NCBI GenBank assembly: GCA_014621405.1
Contig: JAANBC010000134.1
Coordinates: 1 to 64,000 of the forward strand
Direction: 5' to 3'
DNA: 64,000 nucleotides
DNA from: Stylonectria norvegica
Lineage: Eukaryota > Ascomycota > Sordariomycetes > Hypocreales > Nectriaceae
Shown here piece after piece: positions 22,673 to 32,753 of this stretch. Every line of letters starts with the position of its first letter. The stretch's first letter is position 1. A program made the position numbers and the translations under genes. Below the pieces are notes generated by a model. It made no database searches and had not been told where the DNA came from. It saw nothing but the letters and a program-made list of their open reading frames with translations.

Positions 22673-24587
22673 AGTATCGGTATCGGCGTCAACGGACAAG
22701 CCTGGAGCGGGCGGTGCGGATCGATTCGACTTGCGTCGTAGGTTACCGGGGAGTGGGTGCCGTTGTGGATGATCGGGAGAGGGCGTATGCCGAGCGCAAA
22801 CGGTTGTCGTGGAGATGGAGGTGGGGAGGAAGTGGTCGAGGAGGCTGTCGTTGGGACTATCGAAAGATGAGTGAGCTAACGAGCGAGCGACAAATTGAAG
22901 GTAAACGAGAGATCAAAGTCAAAGTGGGATTGCAAGTTGGTGCGAGAACATGATCGAGGTGTTGTGAGGAGTGACGTTGCTATGGAGTATTGAGGACCCG
23001 GGAGGCAGCTCCCAAGTTGCCAAGCTTCCCCAGGTCCGTCAGCTGAGCTCCACGCCGCACCAACTGCGAACAGCTGGGATGCCGTGTTGCAGTGATACTA
23101 TGGTACAAAGCACAGGGAGCAAGGGTCCACGAATACGCGCTATCGCACTGGAACGGGGGCGCTAAAAGAGATCCGATCCATGGAACCTTAGCCCTTGGAT
23201 CATCGGGTCCGTGGCGTGCGGGGGGCTCCTCTGTTGCTGGCCTGATCGAGTCCACACAGCATGTGTCTCCCAGCGGTAGGTGCTCAACATGATGCCCATC
23301 TCTCAATCACTCAGTCACTCAACCGAGGAGACTTACCTCATGGTTGCCAATCAGCCGTGGCCTGTTGTGAAGCGTCTCAGCAGGAGGATGACCCAAGGGG
23401 GATGACTGAGGAGAATGACTGAGGAGACGAATCGTCTAACAGCCCAAAAAGGTTGGAGTGCCGAACCCGATATCAATGGCTGAGACAGGCTGAGACCAGG
23501 GCGAGAAAAGCAAGAACAAGAACGAGCAGCGCACAAATAGAGCCCTCAGAGGATGGCAGTGATAGGGAAGAGAGAGAAAAGAGAGGGTCGGTCGACAAAG
23601 GAACTGAGACGTAGGAGGTAAACAAATATGAGATGGATGATGATGCGTAAGATGACTTACCAACGCTAAAGAACCAAGTAGGTAGAATGATGCGCTTCTT
23701 CGTCGGCGCTGATGCTACTTCCCTACCTTACTGGAAGTGACGATTGGAAGGTACCGGTATCAGCAGCAAGCCAAATGATTTGTTTGGCAGTAATGTCCGT
23801 ATACGATGATACTAATAGCTTGTAATTTGATAAAGTCGTGAGAGTCGTTGTTTACTTTGCTCGTCAACAAGTAAACAGGCGAGTGCCATTTATATATAGA
23901 AATAAAATGGATACGTTTTAACCTTTGCCTTCCATTGGCATCTTTTCCCAATCGTTGGACACCAGATGGAAGTTTAAATAACCTCGTAAACATCCATTTT
24001 CAGAGTAAACCCAAATTATGTACATGTATCGTTCTCTGCTATGATCACTAGGACTATAGTAAGTAAATGAGAATAGTACATGATACGTTGTAAACTGTAA
24101 AACCACACATCACGAGTGCACTTGACCAATGTTTACATCCCCACAAGACCCCTGAACCTTGGCTGCACCGAAACGTTCATTAAGCGACGGGTTTTCGACT
24201 TTTACCGTTGGTGCAACAAACAAGCCAGTCTAATTGATTCACAATACGATTATGATCCTTGGTTTCATGTACGGGTCAGACCCATACATCTTGCCCATCT
24301 CCGATTAGATAGTAGCCAGACAGGTCAGCATCTAGCCGTCCACGATCGATTCGAACCTTAAGTTGCACACAAGTAATAAGGAGGCGCGTGCCCGATGAAA
24401 TATATATTGTAGGCGGATGGGAGAGATTCTGGGTACTTTGGTACCTGGGTACCTAGACATGTAGGTATCATAGAATAATAATCACGTATAAGGACCATGC
24501 TCCTGCTCCAACTCCTTGGTCTCATGTGGAGGCCATCCCGCTTTGTCCGTTGCGCCAAAGCATTGTCATTAAGTTCCCATCCCAAAA
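22673..24587. other. Intergenic region upstream of AMS1
   Basis: About 1.9 kb. The half nearest AMS1 is GC-rich with short GACTGAGGAG direct repeats (about 23395-23425). The half from about 23750 to 24500 is markedly AT-rich with TATATATAG and poly-A/T runs. No supportable gene; a GATTCGAACC string at 24349-24358 resembles a tRNA B box but has no tRNA around it. Confidence 0.5.
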
Positions 24588-25604
24588 TCATGAAGAGAGA
24601 CTCCCATCATTATTGCGGCTGCCGGAGCCGGTGCCCGTCCCGCGGTGAACCACCTCGGAGCCGTCATCCCCGTCGTATTCCATCTCATCATCCTCGTACA
24701 GATCGTCGTCCTCGACCTCGTAGTACTCATCATCATCGCCCTCGGCGTCGTCGTCTTCCTCCATCTCATCAAACTGCTCCGGTTCCTCCTGGTCGCTCTC
24801 ACTATCGTTGTCGCTCTCATTAAAGTTCAAGACGCCCATGATGGGGACCTCTATCTTCTTGTATTGACTCTTGATCAAGTTGTCGGCCATCTCAAACAGC
24901 TTGGCATCCTTGTCGGGTGATGGTTCTTTGTCCATTGAGAAATCCGCCTCGGCCTTGTCTGCCAGCTGAGTTGTGACGGCGCGGTTGGGCGACTCGGTAT
25001 CCTGAGGGATTTGCTTGACCCAGCGTCTAACGACCTCGGTCCGTGTGATCTTGGGTTGGCCCGTCCGGCGTCGTAGCCCTGACTTGAATATACGCTTCTC
25101 GCGTCGCCGGCGACGTTGGATCCGGTCCCTGACGTACCAGGCCACCACCAACATGGACGCCTGCATCATATCTTGACATCTCTGTCGGTGCATGTTGGCC
25201 CATGCCTGGCATCGTTGTTGCTGGTAGTTGGCCACGGCTTGGCATCGCTGCTGGTAGTAGGCAGCGATCCGAGAGACCATGGCAAGATACTTTGGGTCCA
25301 TGTTCGCACCAGCCACGTGAATATCGGGGGTGAGCTTGGTAGAATCGGGAGGGCCGCCATCGGGTGAGGGAACCATTTGGGGCTGCGAGGTGGGAGCAGG
25401 TGGTAGTGGTGGTAGGGGTGGTAGAGAGGTGCCGTTGAGTGGCTCTTGAGTCGAAGCCTTGCGTTTGAGAGAGTTTTGAAGTGGTCTTGCAAGAAGAGGC
25501 TTTGGAAAGGCCTGGCTTTCTGGTGGAGGAGTGACTGGAGTAAAGGGGCTCACAGACGCCATCATGGCCGCCATGTGAGCGCTCGGACTCTGATCGTAGA
25601 CCAT
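24588..25604 (-). CDS. Orphan acidic protein with a tandem QQRCQA repeat
   Basis: Single-exon ORF of 338 aa; I do not recognise the family. In order: a Pro/Ser-rich N-terminus; a helical block (about 115-150) made of three 11-residue units beginning (Q/R)QRCQ, with a Cys at the same place in each; a basic segment with IQRRRRREKR and KSGLRRRTGQ that could act in nuclear targeting or nucleic-acid binding; then a long Asp/Glu-rich tail (about 265-325) ending in a Gly/Ser stretch. The regular repeat and coherent composition shifts favour a real gene over a chance ORF. A (TTGGTGTTG)n repeat lies in its promoter. A nuclear role is only a guess from charge pattern. Confidence 0.65.
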   Translation of the reverse strand: MVYDQSPSAHMAAMMASVSPFTPVTPPPESQAFPKPLLARPLQNSLKRKASTQEPLNGTSLPPLPPLPPAPTSQPQMVPSPDGGPPDSTKLTPDIHVAGANMDPKYLAMVSRIAAYYQQRCQAVANYQQQRCQAWANMHRQRCQDMMQASMLVVAWYVRDRIQRRRRREKRIFKSGLRRRTGQPKITRTEVVRRWVKQIPQDTESPNRAVTTQLADKAEADFSMDKEPSPDKDAKLFEMADNLIKSQYKKIEVPIMGVLNFNESDNDSESDQEEPEQFDEMEEDDDAEGDDDEYYEVEDDDLYEDDEMEYDGDDGSEVVHRGTGTGSGSRNNDGSLSS

Positions 25605-27350
25605 AAATGTGGCTGTTTGGGTGTTTTTGGAGTTCTGTTTCTGGAGGGGATCTCGAGAAGGTTTGCGTTTATAACGTCGCCCGTGATCGTGGCCCAGGGG
25701 GTTGGTGGTTTGTTTTGGTGTTGTTGGTGTTGTTGGTGTTGTTAGTGTTGTTGATGATGTTAGTTCTCACTCTCTCGATGAAGAGACTAGATAGAACATA
25801 TAATGTAGATGCGAGAGATCGTGTAAAGCGGAAGGCGAAAAATGAGACTCTCTGGGCCTGAGACCGCGCACAAAGGGGATATATAGGGCCATAGGGTGCC
25901 GGTGGTCACAAATCGACAGATGCGGCGGAAGGTTTGGCCAGGGGGGGTCTGTCGACAAACGTGTGGCTGCGGATCCAGAATGGTCTGAGGCTCTGGAGAA
26001 TCGGACCACGCTCGACCACGCTCGACCCCGCGACGGACTCGGTGGGACTCGACGGCAGCAAGCAAACAGGTCCTCGACAGGGCGGCGGCAGGCTTGAACT
26101 GGCTAACTGGCTTTGACAGGGTCCATGGCTTGCATCAAGGTACACAAGGGGTTTAGACTCGTTATTAGACAGAGCCTTGGGAGCTTGGGACGCCAGCGTC
26201 CGTCCGCCAAGGCCCGCAAGCCCGTCGATGCCGTGAGATATGCTTATGGCTGCAGGCGTTGATTGGCCCCGGGGGGGTTCGGCCATGCCCAATCTGTGCC
26301 CGTCGACGGGACAAAGTCGATCGAGGTGGGAGATGCAACCACAGTGTCCCTGGGGAGCCCAAGGGGAGTTCAAGGGAGCGTCCGGCTGCTGGCGGGCTGC
26401 TGGCGGATGATGATGACGATGGTATGAGCCCACGCCCTCACCACCATGGCTCACCATATTTTCGCTTTCCCGCCCTGGAGGTAGGTGGACAGTGCGAAGC
26501 AGACGCAGCCTGACACTGTGTTTTCCAAGATGGCACCACCTAGGGCCATTGCACCCACCACCTAGAGCCACTGCACCCTCGACCTAGAGCCACCTCGCCC
26601 CGCCGCCTGACAACACTGGGGAGATGGGCGGGACAGAATGGAGCGTGATGGAAGCCCGATGGACTGGAGAGCAACGAGGCAACGAGGCCCGGGCATACGA
26701 ATCACGATGCGCTGGGGGGGAGATCTTACGGTGTTGTTAGTGCATCTCCTCCCCCGGGGATTGAGTACCATTCCAAGGTCTCCACTGTGTTCGTACTTTG
26801 AATATCTCCGCGCTGAGTACACACTGAGACCACTGCGCCCGGGTGACGGACGCTGTCGCCGCCTCCATGGGCCCATCCGCCTACTAAATGCGCTGCCCTT
26901 CGCGGGACTGGCCTTGTGGTGTGGCCTTGTAGTGGCCCTGTGGGTGTGGCCATCGGACGCTGGAGTCATCACCCGCCGGCGCGAAACGGCACCAAACGGC
27001 AGCAAACGGATGCGAAACGGCACCACCGGCCGCCCCACTGCACGGCTCCTTACGGCTCCTTCCATGGTACTTGCTTTACCTTAGTAATCTATCGTACCTG
27101 CTAACCTTACGGCTCCTTATCGTCGGTACCTTACCTGACTCTAACGGTCTATATCGGGAAAACCCCCGGCCGACTGTCTGCCGTGCACCGAGGCTGACCT
27201 ACAAAACTACACGGGGTATTATCACCACATCATCACCACATCACCACGTCGATGCCCACCAACAACATTCTTCCCTCACCCCTCGCCCCTCACTCCTTTA
27301 CCCCCCCTCCCCGCTGCTCCCAAAACAGCTCATCTGCATGATCTGCTTGG
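25605..27350. other. Divergent promoter region between the orphan acidic gene and MSH1
   Basis: About 1.7 kb between divergent starts. GC-rich in the middle. Several 60-220 codon ORFs on both strands lack any family signature. An ATG at 27338, out of frame with MSH1 and overlapping its start, could act as a short upstream ORF. Confidence 0.5.
25705..25760. repeat. (GTT)-rich microsatellite in promoter
   Basis: Consecutive TTGGTGTTG-like 9-bp units, 100-155 bp upstream of the orphan acidic protein start (on the minus strand it reads as CAACACCAA repeats). Confidence 0.8.
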
Positions 27351-30300
27351 ATGATGCCCATGGTGCTCCATGGTGCTCGACGCCAGCTACGCAAACATTT
27401 GCCCAAACATGCAGTAGCAGTCTCAGTTACAGTCACAGCTAGAGTTCGAGCACCAGCTGCAGCTAGGCCTTCGATTACAGCTACAGCTATAGCTACAGCT
27501 ACAGCTACAGCTATCACAGCCTTGTCCAGCTTCGCCCCTCACTCACACCATTGTCACACCTTGTGTCATTCTCATTCCCATTCTCGCCCTCATCCTCACT
27601 CTCATCCTCCCTACCGCTCTCACTGTCTTCCCGCTCATGCTCATGACATCCGCCCTCGCCCCCTAACATCCCGGCCCTGGTCCTCGCTGGCCTCCGCCGC
27701 CTCCCCCCCTTCTCTCTTCCCCTCCGGAAAGCCCCTCCGTCTCCATGGGGGATACTGTCACGGGGGCCTCGCCGCTCTTCCCCATATAGCAGCTCGCCAG
27801 GTTCAGGTCAGGGGCAAGAAGACCAAGACAACTGTCAGCCTGGATGACCTGCCCCAGGGCCTCATCCGCGGAGTCCCGCTGCCGCCGCGTGACGACCCCC
27901 AGGATGCGCCCGCCTACCCGACGGTCGTGTTACAGGCCCGTCAAAACATGCGCAAGTTTGACAACTGTGTGTTGTTGACCCGCGTGGGCGGCTTCTACGA
28001 GTTGTACTTTGAGCACGCCGATGATTACGGGCCACTGCTGAATATCAAGGTGGCCACCAAGAAGACCAACGCCGGGCCAGTGTCAATGGTGAGTTTTGAT
28101 ATGTTTCATTTCATCAGGTCTCCATCACACAAGCGGAATCTACATGTACAATATGCCACATCTACTACACGCACAAACACAAGAAGGAAATAAAACAAAT
28201 ATGAGATGCGAAAGTGCTGATCTTGCAGGCCGGCTTCCCCTTCTTTCAGCTTGATCGCTTCCTCAAAATCCTCGTTCAAGACCTCAACCGCTACGTCGCC
28301 ATCGCCGACGAGTTCCCCAACACGGCGGCCGACAGAGTCAAGTCCGGGGGCTTGCTGCACGACCGGCGCGTCTCTCGCATCATTACGCCGGGCACTCTCA
28401 TCGACGAGAATTTCATGGACCCTTACTCCAACAACTATGTCATGGCCATTCACATCGGCCCTGAGCGAGAGCGGAGTAGTCCCGTCGATGGGGACGTGGA
28501 CCGGCACATCATCATGGGCGCGCCATCGGCATCAGCCCACGCCCACGCCAACGCCAACAACGCCAACAACGCCCACTCCCTCGAGTCCCTCCCGTCAGCT
28601 GTTCATAGCACGGGTAGAGACGCCAGAGACGCCATTCCGCTGGGACTGGCATGGCTCGATCTCTCGACGGGCCACTTTTTCACCCAGCAGGCCAATCTCG
28701 CATCGCTCCCGTCGATCCTTTCCCGAGTCTGTCCGCGCGAGCTTGTCCTTAACCAAGATTTGGAAGCCCACCAGGACCACGACCTCTTCGACAGCCTGGC
28801 CGACGACCGACACCTTATCACCTACTCGTCCCAGGGTGGCCTGTTGCACCTCTCTGACTGGACGCCCATGCTCGAGGCTGCCGTCCCCAAGGCCGCGGGG
28901 CTTAGCTTCTCCCCCGAAGAGGTTGCAGCCGGCGGCCTGGTCCTGAATTATGTCAAAGATCGCCTGCAGGGCATGAGCATGAGGCTGCAGCCCCCGCTCC
29001 GCCGCGAGAACATGCACATCATGGCCATTGACAAGAACAGCCTACGGGCTCTCGAGGTCAAGCAGACCATTCGAGATGGCTTCTTTCGTGGTAGCCTACT
29101 GCATGCTATCCGCCGCACCGTCACTAAGAGCGGTGCCCGTCTCCTTAATGACTGGCTCAGCTCGCCTTCCACATCTCTCGATGTAATCCAGGCTAGGCAA
29201 GATCTCGTCGCGCGATTCATCAACGATGTCCATCTGCGTGACTCCGTAGTCCTCCTCCTTCGTCGCAGCCATGATTCCCAGCGCCTGGTGCAAAAGTTTG
29301 CCCTGGGTCGCGGTGACGCTGATGACCTCCTCGGTCTGGCCAGCACCACCCATGCCACTAGAGACATTGTCACCCTCCTCGACGGGGCGTCCAAGGCTCT
29401 CAATGATGCTTCTGCTACCAACTGTCTCGATGCCCTGACCTCACGTATAAGTCTGAAGGAACCCCTGAAGCTTGCCAGGCGGATCCAGCAGGCAATAGAC
29501 GAAGAGGGCATTGTGCAGCAACACCAAGTTGCCGACTCGGAAGCGAGCGAGATGCTGGCCCTCGCCGAAGACATAGTAAGTAATGAAGGCTCACAGGACG
29601 ACGCCTCCGCGCTCCCGAAAGGCAGAAGGAGGCGTCCGACCTCTATCAGGGAGTATTATGCCGACGACAACGAGCTTTGGACAATGAAGCCCGCCGCCAG
29701 TCCAACCCTGAAGAAGCTCCACGCCGAACTCGCATCTCTGATCCTCGAGAAAACCTCCCTCACCGAAACCCTCCGCGATCGCCTCGGCGCTGCGACACTC
29801 ACTTTGCGCTGGACGCCCGGCCTCGCCCACATCGCCCACATCAAGGGCAAAGACACCAAGAACCTGACCGAGATCAGGGCCCTCTCCGCTAGCCGATCCA
29901 CGCGGTCCTTCCACCTTGCAGAGTGGACGGCGCTCGGCCAGCGGCTCGACCAGGTGCGCTTCCAGATCCGCGCCGAGGAGCAGCGCGTCTTCCACTCGCT
30001 GCGCGAGCACGTCGTCCGCAACCTCGTCAAGCTCCGCCGCAACGCCGCCGTGCTCGACGAGCTCGACATCGCCACGTCCTTTGCCAAACTCGCCATCGAG
30101 CAGGCCCTCGTACGCCCGCTGCTCGACAACTCGACTCGTCACACCATCATCGGCGGACGCCACCCCACCGTCGAGGGCGGCTTGTACGAGCAGGGCCGAA
30201 CCTTTGTCCGCAACGACTGTTTGGTCGGATCACCCTCGGACGGTCGTCTGTGGCTCATCACCGGCCCCAACATGGGCGGCAAGAGTACCTTTCTGCGCCA

Positions 30301-30898
30301 GAACGCCCTCATCACCATCCTGGCGCAGATAGGATGCTACGTGCCGGCCTCGTACGCAGAGCTGGGCATTGTCGACGCCATATTTAGCCGCGTCGGCTCG
30401 GCGGACAACCTCTACCGAGACCAGAGCACCTTCATGGTTGAGATGTTGGAGACGGCCCAGATCCTCAAGCACGCGACGCCTCGGTCCTTTGTCATCATGG
30501 ACGAGATCGGCCGGGGCACAACGCCTGAGGATGGCGCGGCCGTGTCGTTCGCGTGTCTACACCACCTGGCAACCATCAACCAGTGCAGGACCCTGTTCGC
30601 GACGCACTTCCACTCCGTCGCCGACATGGCGGCAGCCGAAGGGCTATGTGCCGACACGGGCGGTACGGTACAGACGTATTGCACGGACGTCAAGGAAGAT
30701 GCAAATGGTCGGGGCGGTTTTGTCTACGTACACAAGCTACGGCGGGGAGTCAATCGGCAGAGCCATGCGCTAAAAGTCGCGAGACTGGCAGGCATGCCTG
30801 AGCCGGCAATCAAAATGGCACGGCGTGTTTTAGAGCATCATATCATCATGGAGTCGGCGGGGTCGGACCAAACTACGGGAGAGGTCGGGACAGGTTGA
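27351..30898 (+). CDS. MSH1: Mitochondrial MutS homologue Msh1
   Basis: Two exons: 27351-28088 and 28229-30898; 1135 aa. The intron (donor GTGAGT, acceptor TTGCAG) joins NAGPVSM to AGFPFFQLDRFL in phase 0. The mismatch-binding domain has the Phe-x-Glu motif in VGGFYELYFEHADDYG. The ATPase domain has Walker A TGPNMGGKSTFLRQ (codons near 30265), Walker B/signature VIMDEIGRGTTPEDGAA, and the switch segment LFATHFHSVADM. Msh1 maintains mitochondrial DNA in fungi. The first ~95 residues lack acidic residues and are rich in Arg, His, Ala and Ser, consistent with a mitochondrial presequence, but they contain simple-sequence repeats and the exact start (27351, 27354 or 27360) is uncertain. Identity of the protein is firm. 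Confidence 0.92.
27475..27515 (+). repeat. (ACAGCT)n hexanucleotide microsatellite inside MSH1
   Basis: Six to seven near-perfect ACAGCT/ATAGCT units. In the MSH1 frame they encode alternating Thr-Ala and Ile-Ala pairs in the predicted presequence. A looser version of the same unit extends about 50 bp to the left. Confidence 0.85.
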
Positions 30899-31352
30899 AT
30901 TGGATGGATCATCACACCATTGTAAGATAAAATGAAGACGAGGAAGAACTCGGTGATCTAAACTTTATATATGTTAGCCTCGATACCCATGGAAGCAGCT
31001 GTTAAACATATGATTTTGAAGGTGTCCGTCATAGGATATTGGATGTTTTCTCAACACGAGGTTTTCAGGGTTAAAAAGCTCTTGATCGTTTATATAATCA
31101 TTCGGAGGGGAAAAAGAGATAAAGATTTGACTGACCATTTTGAGGAGTGCATCTCAGATGTTTGTGCTCACGTGCTGAATCAATTTTCATCACTGCATTA
31201 ATCGGTGTAGCTGTTGTTTTGTTGTGGCCGTTGCGACTGGTTCAATTGAGCAACAGGGCGATCTATGTACCCGTGGTTTCAGATTCATATCTCGGAAACC
31301 CAACCGAAATCCTAGAAGCTGGTCAAACATTATCGACGAGTCGAGACAACGC
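30899..31352. other. Convergent 3' flanks of MSH1 and RPP0
   Basis: About 450 bp, AT-rich, between convergent stop codons; probably both 3' UTRs. No gene seen. Confidence 0.6.
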
Positions 31353-32405
31353 TTAGTCACTATGAAGCTGTTAGCAAGTTTGAGATGACGGATACCCATC
31401 GGGGTAACATACAAGAGACCACCGAAGCCACCATCGTCCTCGGACTCAGAGTCCTCCTTCTCCGACTCAGCGGCGGCCGCCTCCTCAGTAGCGGCAGCGC
31501 CGGCGCCAGCAGCAGGGGCAGACGAGGCGTAAGCATCGGGGTTGGCGATACGGTCCTTGAGGGCCTCAACCTCGGGCCAGCTGTACTCGGTCTCGACGGC
31601 AACGGCGAGGACCTTCTTGTAGGAGTTGACGAGGGAGTGCAGGATGGAGGGGAGGGTAGGGTAGTTCAGAGCCAGCGAGACGGTGGTGATGGTGGCAATG
31701 GCCTGGGAGAAGGCCTTGAGGAGCTGCTCCTCACCGATGTCGAGGACCTCGGGGGGGGAAGGTCTGGCCCTGGTCGTACACCTGGGAGATGCCCATACCG
31801 TAGGTGAAGGGCGAGATGTTCAACATGTTGAGCAGGGTAGCCTCGGAAGCACCGACCTTGCCGCCGGCAGTAACGAGCTTCAAGTCAGTGGTGATCTCAA
31901 TGGTACCACGGGCGATCTTGGTGGGGACACCGAGAGCCTGGAAGAACGAGGTCTTGCCGGGCTCCATGCCGGTGTTTCCAGCGGGGACCCAGACATCGAG
32001 GGGCGCGGTAGCACCGGCACGAGCAGGGGCGGCGACCGTGTTGTCGAGGATGATGGATCGGATGTCCTTGAGGTCATCGTTGGTGAAGACGAAGCCGACG
32101 TTGCCCTTGACAAAGGGCAGGAGGCGCTCGTACTCGGGCGAGTCGGAGATGAAGGTCTTCAGGGCACGACGAACCTAATTACCACAAAGTTAGCACAGTA
32201 CCTTTTCCGCCGTGGTAGGGGGAGGCCATACCATGGTGTTCTTTCCCATCAGGACAACACCCTTGCCACGGAGGGCAAGACGGATCTCGTGCATCTGCTG
32301 AGAGCTGACATTGTCGATCTCGACGATGAAGATGGCCTTGTAGGCTTCCAACAAGCTCTTGAGCTTGTCGAAGTAGCCGGCCTTGTTAGTCTTGAAGCCC
32401 CCCAT
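31353..32405 (-). CDS. RPP0: Large-subunit ribosomal stalk protein P0 (frame broken by one extra base)
   Basis: Three exons on the minus strand: 32405-32232, 32174-31413 and 31359-31353. The protein begins MGGFKTNKAGYFDKLKSLL and, by the final splice, ends GGFGGLFD, the conserved stalk tail that contacts elongation factors and ribotoxic lectins. P0 anchors P1/P2 on 25S rRNA at the GTPase centre. The exon sum is 943 nt, one more than a multiple of three. The surplus lies in an 8-C run (31758-31751), where QTFPPEVLDIGEEQLL is expected but the frame turns to PPRGPRHR and stops. Removing one C gives 313 aa, the normal fungal length. The rest is intact, so a sequencing or assembly indel is more likely than a pseudogene. 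The last exon is T-GAC-TAA only. Confidence 0.93.
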
Positions 32406-32753
32406 ATCTTCTTAGTTCTGAAGGCAGGTTGTTTAAGGGCAACGCGTGCGTGGTGATGATGATTTGGATGGAAGTTCTTGATGATGGAGAAATTTCCGAT
32501 TTTGCGCCAACGGAAATGTGTGTTATGGAGGTAGGGCATGCAGCGTACTAGTCCGCTTCGGGAACTGTGGGGGGAGCGCGGCGGCAGACGGCGGTACTTG
32601 GCCGATGTATCTTTTTTTTTGCGACGCCGAGCCCAGAACACGGAAGCTGTCTGAGAGATGCGACTCACGTGAACAACTTTTTCTTTTCGGGTTATGAGAA
32701 ACTCGCTTGTACCATTTTGACAGCTTCTCTGGGAGCCTGGACAAGAACTCAGT
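32406..32753. promoter_or_regulatory. Shared divergent promoter of RPP0 and TRM82
   Basis: 348 bp separate the two start codons. A poly(dT) run of nine (32612-32620) and a TTTTTCTTTTC tract (about 32681-32690) are present; poly(dA:dT) tracts keep fungal promoters nucleosome-free. A CACGTG E-box-type hexamer occurs at 32666-32671. Both genes serve translation. Confidence 0.55.

Noticed and set aside
24349..24358. GATTCGAACC string resembling a tRNA T-loop on the minus strand
   Set aside because: The flanks cannot form a T stem or an acceptor stem.
29591..30163. 190-codon minus ORF inside MSH1
   Set aside because: Antisense to the MutS core domains; no recognisable features.
31748..31760. Programmed frameshift in P0
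   Set aside because: P0 is not known to use frameshifting, there is no stimulatory structure that I can see, and a homopolymer length error explains the data more simply.
31683..32456. 257-codon plus-strand ORF over P0
   Set aside because: Antisense shadow of RPP0; its frame is helped by the high GC3 of the real gene.
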